Assembly: GCA_905207425.1 (NCBI GenBank)
Contig: CAJLLB010000051.1
Coordinates: forward strand, 1 to 12,574
Direction of reading: 5' to 3'
Length of the DNA: 12,574 nt
From: an uncultured Collinsella sp.
GTDB lineage: Bacteria > Actinomycetota > Coriobacteriia > Coriobacteriales > Coriobacteriaceae
A program made the translations under genes and the position numbers. Under the pieces are notes generated by a model that saw only the letters and a program-made list of their open reading frames with translations, had not been told where the DNA came from and ran no database searches. Positions 1-6,266 of the stretch are shown here, in pieces. How positions within the stretch are numbered: position 1 is the first letter of the stretch; each line of letters opens with the position of its first letter.

Positions 1-1395
1 TCCAACTCGCGCGAGGAGGCCGAGGAGGTCTGCACCACGCTGCGCTCCTACTGCGAGCTCAACGGCGAGCCCGACCGCTTCCTCATTCACCACGGAAACC
101 TCTCCGCCTCCTACCGGGAGAGCGCGGAGGAGGAGATGAAAGACGACAACTCCCTGATGTCCGTGTGCGCCACCGCCACACTGGAGCTGGGCATCGACAT
201 CGGCAGACTGGAGCGAGCCTTCCAGATTGACGCACCCTTCACCGTGTCCGGTTTCCTCCAGCGGATGGGCCGGACGGGCCGGCGAGGCAATCCGTCTGAA
301 ATGTGGTTCGTCATGCGGGAAGATCACCCGTTGCCCCGTACCATGCTGCCCGAGATGATCCCCTGGTATCTGATCCAGGGCATCGCCCTGGTGCAGCTCT
401 ACATCGAGGAGCGGTTCGTGGAGCCGCCCCGCACCGGACGGCTCCCCTACAGCCTTTTGTACCACCAGACCATGAGCACCCTGGCCTCCTGCGGGGAGAT
501 GACCCCGGGGGAGCTTGCCTCCCGGGTTCTGAAGCTGTCCTGCTTTGAGCCGGTGAAGCAGGACGACTACCGGATGCTCCTGCGGCATCTACTGGAACTG
601 GATCACATCAGCCGGACGGAGAACGGCGGACTGATTCTGGGTCTGACCGGGGAGCGGCTCGTCAACGACTTCAAATTCTATGCGGTGTTCCAGGAAAATG
701 TCGAATATGCCGTCCGCTCCGGCGCGGAGGAACTGGGCACCATCGTCAAGCCACCCCCGGTGGGAGACAAGATCGCCATAGCCGGGCGGGTGTGGGCGGT
801 GGATGAGGTGGATCATAAAAAGCGGGTGGTCTACTGTACCCTGGTCAAGGGGCGGGTCCCCGCCTACTTTGGCGATGTGGCGGGCGAAATCCACACCCGT
901 ATTCTGGAGCGCATGTACGGCGTCCTACAAGATCAGAAGGACTACCCCTATCTCATGCGGCACGCGGTGTGCCGGCTAGCGGACGCCCGGGACACCTTCC
1001 GGAAATCCGGCATGGGGGAGCGCCCCCTGGTCCACCTAGGTGGGAATATGTGGGCGCTATTCCCCTGGTTGGGCAGCTACGCCTTTCTGGCGCTCGAACG
1101 TATGCTCAAGATTAAGTGTGCCGCGGAGCTGGGCCTTCGCGGGCTCGATCCGTCGCGTCCATACTTTATGCAGTTTAAGATGAAGGCCGACGAGGAGACG
1201 TTCTTTGAGGTGCTCGCAGCCGAGGCCGAAAAGGACTTCGACCCCATCGAGCTCGTCTATCCCGGCGAGGTGCCTTACTTTGATCGTTACGATGAGTTCG
1301 TTCCCGAAGAGCTCGTGCGCAAGGGCTTTGCCGAAGGCGTGCTCGACATCGAAGGCATGAAGCAGCGCGTTCTCGGCTGGCGCGACCACGCCTAA
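1..1395 (+). CDS. Lhr-type DEAD/DEAH helicase, C-terminal part (5' end outside window)
   Basis: The frame is open from base 1, so 464 C-terminal residues are visible; the ATP-binding motifs I-III lie upstream, outside the window. The visible part begins inside the second RecA domain. It starts NSREEAE, then has an HHGNLS segment, motif V (TATLELGIDIG, about 175-207) and motif VI (FLQRMGRTGRRG, about 253-288). An Lhr-like winged-helix and barrel region follows. Lhr-family proteins are large SF2 nucleic-acid translocases (often about 1,400-1,500 aa) linked to DNA repair; that role is family knowledge. The gene ends in TAA at 1393-1395, immediately before a long hairpin. Codon use is odd: by hand count 19 of 31 arginine codons before about base 1040 are CGG, and none of the 7 after it are; the rest of the window favours CGC. 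A different SF2 subfamily is possible, but motif VI plus the C-terminal layout favours Lhr. Confidence 0.85.
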   Translation, partial: SNSREEAEEVCTTLRSYCELNGEPDRFLIHHGNLSASYRESAEEEMKDDNSLMSVCATATLELGIDIGRLERAFQIDAPFTVSGFLQRMGRTGRRGNPSEMWFVMREDHPLPRTMLPEMIPWYLIQGIALVQLYIEERFVEPPRTGRLPYSLLYHQTMSTLASCGEMTPGELASRVLKLSCFEPVKQDDYRMLLRHLLELDHISRTENGGLILGLTGERLVNDFKFYAVFQENVEYAVRSGAEELGTIVKPPPVGDKIAIAGRVWAVDEVDHKKRVVYCTLVKGRVPAYFGDVAGEIHTRILERMYGVLQDQKDYPYLMRHAVCRLADARDTFRKSGMGERPLVHLGGNMWALFPWLGSYAFLALERMLKIKCAAELGLRGLDPSRPYFMQFKMKADEETFFEVLAAEAEKDFDPIELVYPGEVPYFDRYDEFVPEELVRKGFAEGVLDIEGMKQRVLGWRDHA

Positions 1396-1484
1396 GACCA
1401 GTCTTTTTTGGGACGGGGCTTGTTGAGCTACTTTGGGCATGACCAAGAAGTAGCTAAAAGAGCCCCACCACAAACAGACTGGTC
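1396..1484. repeat. Long imperfect intergenic hairpin between convergent genes
   Basis: The left arm starts at 1396 with GACCAGTC and the right arm ends at 1484 with its complement GACTGGTC. The arms are about 39 nt each (1396-1434 and 1446-1484) around a loop of about 12 nt. Matching blocks include GACCAGTCT, GGGGCT, and AGCTACTT paired with AAGTAGCT, with a few mismatches and one single-base indel. The element begins on the base after the helicase stop and ends 13 bases before the stop of the convergent gene at 1498. It may block read-through from both sides. However, no T-tract follows the stem on either strand (a T6 run lies inside the left arm), so it is not a textbook intrinsic terminator. 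A dispersed palindromic element is the other reading. Confidence 0.75.
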
Positions 1485-1497
1485 GCAGGGAGACGTG

Positions 1498-2373
1498 CTA
1501 GTCGTGGAGAGCAGTGCCGAGGAAGTCGGTGTCGAAGGGCACAGCTTCGGCAAAGACATAGTCGCCGTCGCTGGCGATGAGCAGGTAGTTTTCCTCGCCG
1601 CCGAACTTCGCATCGCCACATGGGACCACCCAGGCATGGGCGAATACCTCGAGTGCCGTGGCAGCGCAGTCGCGCAGGAACGTCACGTCGCTCCCCTCGT
1701 TTGCGCTCACGATATTGGCGACGTAGACGCCACCAACATTTAGGCTGCCCCGCACTAAACGCAACGCCTCAACCGTCGCCAACTCGCGTACGGGCTCGGC
1801 ACCGCCAAAGCAATCGCTCACGACCGCGTCATAGCGACGATGGCCCACGCTCGTCACACCCAGATACGAGCGAGCCTCAGCGGTTATCACCCGCAGGCGA
1901 TCGCCCGCCGCGCGCTCCAGCTCGTCTAGGTAGAACCAGCGGCGCGCCAGGCGCGTAATCTCTCCGTCATACTCGATGACGTCCATGCGCAAGCCCTCGT
2001 GCGACATCAGGGCGAATTTAGGATAGGCAAACCCGCCGCCGCCCAGCATAAGAATGCGGTCGATACCGTGACCATAAGCGTCGCGCATCGCATCCTCGGC
2101 CTCAAACACGTCGTTAAACGCGCGATAGTACGCAAAGACGGGCTCCGCCCAGCGCTCACCAACGTAACTCGCGCTTTGGTAGACGCCGCCTTGCACCAAT
2201 ACGCGGACTTCGTCGCCGCCCTCGTCGTGCACGCGTTTCACACGCGCCAAGCCATTGCGGGTTCGCGCAACCTGCAGACAGGCAGCACGAACAGCGACAG
2301 CGGCCGCACCAAGCGCCGCGGCTCCCAGAGCAACGCCGGCAACGACGCCGGCAGAAACACTCGGCTTGTTCAT
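1498..2373 (-). CDS. Spermidine-synthase-like SAM-binding protein with N-terminal hydrophobic segment
   Basis: The product is 291 aa. Residues about 8-32 form an Ala/Val/Gly-rich hydrophobic stretch with no charges until Arg29, which suggests a membrane anchor or uncleaved signal. The rest resembles the spermine/spermidine synthase Rossmann fold: glycine-rich motif I LGGGGFAYP (110-118), acidic loop VIEYD (132-136) for the nucleoside ribose, and YDAVVSD (181-187), which keeps the Asp matching the catalytic position of SpeE. The ATG lies directly against the elp3 stop codon (stop 2374-2376, ATG 2371-2373). An AAGGAG Shine-Dalgarno sits at 2380-2385 inside the end of elp3, so translation is probably coupled. 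I cannot assign a substrate. Many family members are methyltransferase-like rather than polyamine enzymes, and no polyamine gene is visible nearby. The fold call is firmer than the function. Confidence 0.8.
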   Translation of the reverse strand: MNKPSVSAGVVAGVALGAAALGAAAVAVRAACLQVARTRNGLARVKRVHDEGGDEVRVLVQGGVYQSASYVGERWAEPVFAYYRAFNDVFEAEDAMRDAYGHGIDRILMLGGGGFAYPKFALMSHEGLRMDVIEYDGEITRLARRWFYLDELERAAGDRLRVITAEARSYLGVTSVGHRRYDAVVSDCFGGAEPVRELATVEALRLVRGSLNVGGVYVANIVSANEGSDVTFLRDCAATALEVFAHAWVVPCGDAKFGGEENYLLIASDGDYVFAEAVPFDTDFLGTALHD

Positions 2374-4281
2374 CTAGAGCTCCTTTTGCAGATAAAGGCC
2401 ATGGTCATAAAATCCAAGATGGCGATAGTACTCGCGCGTGCCAATCGCGCTAATCACGTTGATACGCGCATAACCCGCATCCCGGGCAATCTCGCACGCA
2501 CGCTCTACGAGCAAACGCCCCAACCCGTGATGTTGCGCCGCCTGGCCCTGATCGCCCACGCGCGCCGCCATGCCATACACGTGCACCTCGCGAATCATCG
2601 CCTCGTCCGGCGTCGTCGGCAACTCGTCCGCATGTGCGGCAACAAACGAATGGTCGGGCAGCGACAACCGCAAAAAGCCCGCGATCTTGCCCCGCGGCGT
2701 CACCCACTGCAAAAAGCGCTCGTGAGTCACCGGCGTCTCGTACGCCACTTCCTCATCAAGAGAAAGCTCATCCAAGTCGGCACCCGCGGTACTGATCTCG
2801 CGATAGCGAATCTCGCGCACCACTGTGCCTTCTCCACGAGCCGCCAAGCGATTCTCGACGAGCTGACGCAGGTTGGGCTTCTTGTTGCCCACCATGATGT
2901 CATCGGAGCTAAAGTCGCGGATCATGCGACTGATGCGGCAGAACGCCGGCGTCACCACGATGTCATCGGCCAGTACATCGAGCAGCTCTTCCTCGGTATA
3001 GGGACGCCACTTGCCACGCTCATAGCAGCCCACCAGACGCGAGCCCTCGATGAGTGCACACGGATAGACTTTGACCTCGTCGGGCATAAAGGCCCCCTCG
3101 GTCACAAAGCGCTCGTAGTCGCGCTTGTCCCCTTCGGGCGTGGCGCCCAGCAAGTTGAGCATAAAATGCGCGTGAATCTTAAAGCCAAACAGGCGCGCAA
3201 GCGAAAACGCCCGCTCGATCTGCGCCACCGAAATGCGCCGCTCGTTGATATCGAGCAGGTGCTGGTCGAGGCTCTGGATGCCCATCTGGATCTTGGTGCA
3301 GCCCAGGCGGCGGATAAGCGTGAGGGCCTTCGGCGTTACGGCATCGGGGCGCGTCTCGATAACGAGTCCCACCACGCGATGCTTCGCCGTCTCGTTGATG
3401 CGCTGTTGACGTTCAAGCTCCTCCATCGTTGCCGTCTGCCACTCAGCGACTTCGCCCCACGGCGTACCGGGGCCGTACAGACGACGCACCGCACGGTTGT
3501 AGCCGCCCACGGCAGCATCCACACGCCCCTGGTCGTCGGCAACGCCGGCAGCAAGCTCGACCTCGTCTGTCGCAATGCCGGCTGCCCGATAGCGCTCGCG
3601 ACGCTCCGCTACCACCGGCGGCAGGGCATCGGCGGGAGCGTCATCGAGCAGGCGCCCCGCCTCGGCACGACTGATGCCCGGACGCGCCAACATGGGGTTT
3701 GCCGCCACGCCGGCGACGGCATCGTCATTGAGCGCACGGAAAAGCTCCGACATAAACCACGTCTGATACCCTTCCGGATAGTCGCTCCAGGTGCCACCGA
3801 GCACGATGAGCTCTATCTTATCGGTCGCATGCCCCATCTGCGAAAGCGCCGTCAAACGGGCGCTCACCTGCAGATATGGATCGAAGCAGTTTTGCTCTGC
3901 ACGGGCGCACGCCGGCTCGGCGTGCAGATAGCTTTTGGGCATGCGCAGGTCGTTGGGGCAAAACAGGCAATCGCCCGAGCACGGCCACGGCTTGGTGATG
4001 ACGGTAATGGTCGCTACGCCCGAAGCCGTGCGACGAGGCTTCATGCGTAGCACCTGCAGCAGTTGACGCTCTAGCTCGGCGTCGACATTCCATACCGTCC
4101 AACGAGCCGGCTCCTCGCGCTTCACCCGCTGGTAAAACGGCAGCAGGCGACGCTTGGCCAGATCGCGCTTGTCGGCACCCTCACGGCGTGCCTCGGCATG
4201 TATCAGTTTGACGAGCGCTTTGTCGTCCACGGTCTCGCCGCGACGCAGAGCCTCGAGTATGTTCAAGATAATCTGTTCCAT
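2374..4281 (-). CDS. elp3: tRNA uridine-34 modification radical SAM/GNAT enzyme Elp3
   Basis: The product is 635 aa. Elp3 attaches a carboxymethyl group, derived from acetyl-CoA, to C5 of wobble uridine-34 in tRNA using SAM radical chemistry. Elp3 landmarks run in order: iron-sulfur cysteines C101, C105 and C108 (CSGDCLFC), DPYLQ (134-138), GHATDKIELIVLGGT (150-164), VIETRPD (307-313), then a C-terminal GNAT domain (about 480-635) with REVHVYG, the acetyl-CoA loop QHHGLG (583-588) and GTREYYRHLGF near 614-624. Two things differ from yeast Elp3 as I recall it. The cysteines are spaced CX3CX2C rather than CX9CX2C, and about 85 extra residues lie roughly between 186 and 297. The gene is first in an operon with the SpeE-like gene. 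ATG at 4281 is chosen because a -10-like TACAAT ends 6 bases upstream and the protein N-terminus fits. No other Elongator subunit is in the window, as is usual for bacterial and archaeal Elp3. Confidence 0.93.
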   Translation of the reverse strand: MEQIILNILEALRRGETVDDKALVKLIHAEARREGADKRDLAKRRLLPFYQRVKREEPARWTVWNVDAELERQLLQVLRMKPRRTASGVATITVITKPWPCSGDCLFCPNDLRMPKSYLHAEPACARAEQNCFDPYLQVSARLTALSQMGHATDKIELIVLGGTWSDYPEGYQTWFMSELFRALNDDAVAGVAANPMLARPGISRAEAGRLLDDAPADALPPVVAERRERYRAAGIATDEVELAAGVADDQGRVDAAVGGYNRAVRRLYGPGTPWGEVAEWQTATMEELERQQRINETAKHRVVGLVIETRPDAVTPKALTLIRRLGCTKIQMGIQSLDQHLLDINERRISVAQIERAFSLARLFGFKIHAHFMLNLLGATPEGDKRDYERFVTEGAFMPDEVKVYPCALIEGSRLVGCYERGKWRPYTEEELLDVLADDIVVTPAFCRISRMIRDFSSDDIMVGNKKPNLRQLVENRLAARGEGTVVREIRYREISTAGADLDELSLDEEVAYETPVTHERFLQWVTPRGKIAGFLRLSLPDHSFVAAHADELPTTPDEAMIREVHVYGMAARVGDQGQAAQHHGLGRLLVERACEIARDAGYARINVISAIGTREYYRHLGFYDHGLYLQKEL

Positions 4282-4287
4282 GCCCCC

Positions 4288-4315
4288 ATTGTAAAGGCAA
4301 AGGCGCCGAAGCCAA
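4288..4315 (-). promoter_or_regulatory. Candidate leaderless promoter of elp3
   Basis: On the minus strand, TTGGCT (4310-4315; 4 of 6 matches to the -35 consensus) is followed after 16 nt by TACAAT (4288-4293; 5 of 6 matches to the -10 consensus). Six bases separate the -10 from the ATG at 4281, so transcription would start at or next to the A of the start codon. The only Shine-Dalgarno-like run (GGGGG) is 1 base from the ATG, too close to work normally. Leaderless mRNAs are common in actinobacteria, which supports this reading. The -35 lies inside the preceding terminator stem. Confidence 0.5.
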
Positions 4316-4332
4316 TCTCGGCTTCGACGCCT
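4301..4332 (-). terminator. Hairpin terminator downstream of the XRE-DUF4097 operon
   Basis: AGGCGCCGAAGCC (4301-4313) pairs with GGCTTCGACGCCT (4320-4332) over 13 positions with one mismatch, around a 6-nt loop. On the minus strand the stem is followed by a T-rich run, TTTGCCTTT. It lies 48 bases after the stop of the DUF4097 gene and just before elp3, so it should end the upstream operon and separate the two units. Confidence 0.65.
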
Positions 4333-4380
4333 TCACCAAACAGCGCGTCTATATCTTCGCCTAGGCTTTCGTCTGCCTCA

Positions 4381-5280
4381 CTACTCCGAATCAAACGACA
4401 TGTCGCCCGAACCGACCTCAAAACGATACGTGGCAGACTTATCGCCGTTATCGAATTCAAGATTCAAAACGGTCTCGCCGTCGTAGCCAAGCGGAAGGAA
4501 ATCGCTCTCGAAGTCGCCGCTGCCCAAGGTGAGGCTCGCCTTAAAGCCCGTCGAGTTCGGAACCGTCATCTCCACATCGCCCGAGCCCACGCTCACGTCC
4601 ATCGACTTCGCGGGGGCCTGGTAGAGCTCGAACGTCACATCGCCCGAACCGACCTCGGCATTCAGGGTATCGGTCACGGTACCCGTAAACTCGACGTCTC
4701 CCGAGTCCAAAGTCAGGTTGAGGTCATGACACGCAATGCCCGCGACCGTCAGATCACCCGATCCCACATTCGCTGTGATGCCCACCATGTTATCGGCAAC
4801 ATCGCGCGGCAGTTCGACGGTAACCGTGCGGTCAATGGCGCGCTCGTCATCGCAATCGAACTGGCGAATCTTGAGCGTAGAACCCTTGATTTCGGCCAGG
4901 TTCTGGGTTGCCGCATCGAAGGCAACGGTCCCCGTTGCCACGCGACCGCTTTCAATTACGCGCACTGGCCCGCCGGAGACGTGTTTGACCTCGACCGTGC
5001 CCGACGTCACGTCCAAATCAAGCGATGTGAACGCGTCGGCATCAAACGTTTCGCTCGAAAGCTGTTGAGGCCGAGCGGAATAGTTACCGCTATCCAAAAG
5101 ATCGTCCTCGTCAAGCGCATCGTCCATACCAGACAAGCCGGATACAACATCGTCGAGATCCCACGGACCATCAAAATGAATCAATGTCCGCGAAACGCCA
5201 AAGACAAGCCCAACAATGAGCACAAACGCTCCGATGCCAACACCCAGGCGTACCTTGGATTCATGCGAAAGCTTCATCAT
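4381..5280 (-). CDS. DUF4097-family beta-strand-repeat membrane protein
   Basis: The product is 299 aa. A single transmembrane segment lies at about 11-31 after a short charged N-terminus. An acidic, low-complexity linker (about 38-66) leads to a beta-repeat domain. The repeat signature SGD occurs at residues 174, 193, 212, 233, 254 and 291, with a variant SGT at 93; the 19-21 residue spacing is typical of a stacked beta-helix-like DUF4097/adhesin-like fold. The C-terminal domain is probably outside the membrane. The first ATG at 5278-5280 overlaps the TGA of the upstream regulator (ATGA, 5277-5280), so the two are translationally coupled; a second ATG codon directly follows. DUF4097 proteins often sit beside membrane or HTH regulators in Gram-positive envelope-stress loci, which suggests a sensing or envelope role here. 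This is inference, and no enzymatic motif is visible. Confidence 0.85.
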   Translation of the reverse strand: MMKLSHESKVRLGVGIGAFVLIVGLVFGVSRTLIHFDGPWDLDDVVSGLSGMDDALDEDDLLDSGNYSARPQQLSSETFDADAFTSLDLDVTSGTVEVKHVSGGPVRVIESGRVATGTVAFDAATQNLAEIKGSTLKIRQFDCDDERAIDRTVTVELPRDVADNMVGITANVGSGDLTVAGIACHDLNLTLDSGDVEFTGTVTDTLNAEVGSGDVTFELYQAPAKSMDVSVGSGDVEMTVPNSTGFKASLTLGSGDFESDFLPLGYDGETVLNLEFDNGDKSATYRFEVGSGDMSFDSE

Positions 5281-5999
5281 TCATCACTCTCTTTGGCAAT
5301 CGGCTCAGCGGTAGTCGCGGTAGCCACGTCAGCATCAGATTCCGCAGAAGTATCCTTCCCCTGGGCCTTGACCGCCACCGACGCCGAACCAACCTGAATA
5401 TCCCCGCGCGCCCAATCGCCATCGAGCGCACGCGCCACCCAGTGATAGATGGGAATCGTAAAGAAGATCAGTGCGGCAAAGGGGCCGGCACCAAACAGGA
5501 ACATCAGCAAAAAGAACAGCAGCCAGCACACGGCCCAATACGGGAACGACTGGAACGGGCCCTTCACCGGAGTCGAGCCAACTGCGCTGCCACTCGTCGC
5601 CTGCGCCGTAGCGGCATTGGCGGCCTGCGCACTCCAGCTTGCCGCTTGCGCCGCCTTGGCGGCGGCGTCACTCGCCTGTGTTGCCGCCTCGGTGGCACGT
5701 GCCGCCGCCTCATGGGTACGGGCGCGATCTGCCGCCTCGGCCTCGCGCTGACGGGCACGGTCCTCGTTCTCAAACTCGATATCGTCCTCAATCTCATCGC
5801 TCGGATTGAGCAGCTCGTCCAAGCTCACACCATAGAGCTTGGCGAGCGAGATCAGGTTCTCGGTATCGGGCGAGCTCTCCGCGCGCTCCCATTTACTGAC
5901 TGCTTGGCGCGACAGTCCCAGCTTTCGTGCCAGCCCTTCTTGGCTAAAACCCTTGCTGCGACGAAGGTCGGCGAGCCGCTGCGCAGTTTCTACATTCAT
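5277..5999 (-). CDS. Membrane-anchored XRE-family transcriptional regulator
   Basis: The product is 240 aa. An N-terminal XRE/Cro HTH (about 5-62) contains FSQEGLARKLGLSRQAVSKWE, a typical recognition-helix region, with the following LAKLYGVSLDELL. An acidic stretch (68-80) leads to an Ala-rich, Arg/Glu-containing helical region (about 83-135). Two hydrophobic segments follow (about 154-170 and 172-188) with a short GAGP turn, then an acidic polar tail. The protein therefore appears to be a DNA-binding domain tethered to the membrane. ATG at 5997-5999 is chosen because a perfect AGGAGG lies 6 bases upstream (6003-6008). The frame stays open upstream to 6143, but that 48-residue extension lacks conservation-like features and covers the promoter. 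The gene is first in an operon with the DUF4097 gene and overlaps it by 4 bases. The likely role is control of its own operon in response to an envelope signal; this is inference. Confidence 0.88.
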   Translation of the reverse strand: MNVETAQRLADLRRSKGFSQEGLARKLGLSRQAVSKWERAESSPDTENLISLAKLYGVSLDELLNPSDEIEDDIEFENEDRARQREAEAADRARTHEAAARATEAATQASDAAAKAAQAASWSAQAANAATAQATSGSAVGSTPVKGPFQSFPYWAVCWLLFFLLMFLFGAGPFAALIFFTIPIYHWVARALDGDWARGDIQVGSASVAVKAQGKDTSAESDADVATATTAEPIAKESDE

Positions 6000-6102
6000 G
6001 GTTCCTCCTATGTGATGCCAGCCGTGCCGCCGGACCGTTTTTCTTCTTAAGGCGCCTTGCACAGTTAAAAATCTATCCGCCACCGCCAAAAGCATGCCAC
6101 CT

Positions 6103-6134
6103 ATTCTAGTGAGATTTTTGACAACCGTCGGTTG
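6103..6134 (-). promoter_or_regulatory. Candidate promoter and operator of the XRE-DUF4097 operon
   Basis: A -10-like TAGAAT (5 of 6 matches) reads on the minus strand at 6103-6108. The position expected for its -35 (about 6126-6131) has no good consensus. Instead it is covered by a perfect 13-bp palindrome, CAACCGTCGGTTG (6122-6134; 6-bp arms, 1-base centre). A dimeric HTH protein could bind there, and the encoded XRE protein is the obvious candidate. A plus-strand TTGACA (6118-6123) overlaps the same site. The leader to the ATG would be about 95 nt and includes the palindrome AAGGCGCCTT (6049-6058). Confidence 0.4.
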
Positions 6135-6190
6135 CGGGTGCATATGAGCTGCGGAAATGTGTCCAAACAGAGCAATGACCCGTAGCTTGG

Positions 6191-6257
6191 TTGTCCCCGT
6201 TGCGGCGTTAACGGTAGTATGGTCGTACTGTTAATTCCGCACCGCCAACGGAGGGAG
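6191..6257 (+). promoter_or_regulatory. Candidate promoter and ribosome-binding site of the Trm9-like gene
   Basis: TTGTCC (6191-6196) and TAGTAT (6215-6220), 18 nt apart, each match the -35 and -10 consensus at 4 of 6 positions. Start of transcription would be near 6227. A GGAGGGAG purine run (6250-6257) precedes GTG at 6267 by 9 bases. The in-frame ATG at 6219 overlaps the -10 and has no Shine-Dalgarno, so these signals decide for the GTG start. Confidence 0.45.
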
Positions 6258-6266
6258 TTCCGCGCC

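Noticed and set aside
1498..2373. Annotation of the SpeE-like gene as a true spermidine synthase
   Set aside because: There is an N-terminal hydrophobic segment, no polyamine genes are nearby, and polyamine-binding residues cannot be confirmed from sequence alone.
1999..4050. A 683-codon open frame on the plus strand antisense to elp3
   Set aside because: Its translation is rich in His/Arg/Ala/Leu with no recognisable domain, and the opposite strand carries unmistakable Elp3 motifs. It is a high-GC shadow frame.
4198..5397. A 399-codon plus-strand frame across the DUF4097 gene
   Set aside because: It spans the elp3 start, a terminator and the DUF4097 gene, has biased composition and no domain. 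The minus-strand genes explain the region.
6000..6143. 48-residue N-terminal extension of the XRE regulator
   Set aside because: A perfect AGGAGG sits before the ATG at 5999, which starts a standard HTH. The extension would cover the candidate promoter.
6219..6266. ATG at 6219 as start of the Trm9-like gene
   Set aside because: It has no Shine-Dalgarno and overlaps a -10-like box. GTG at 6267 has a GGAGGGAG run at good distance.
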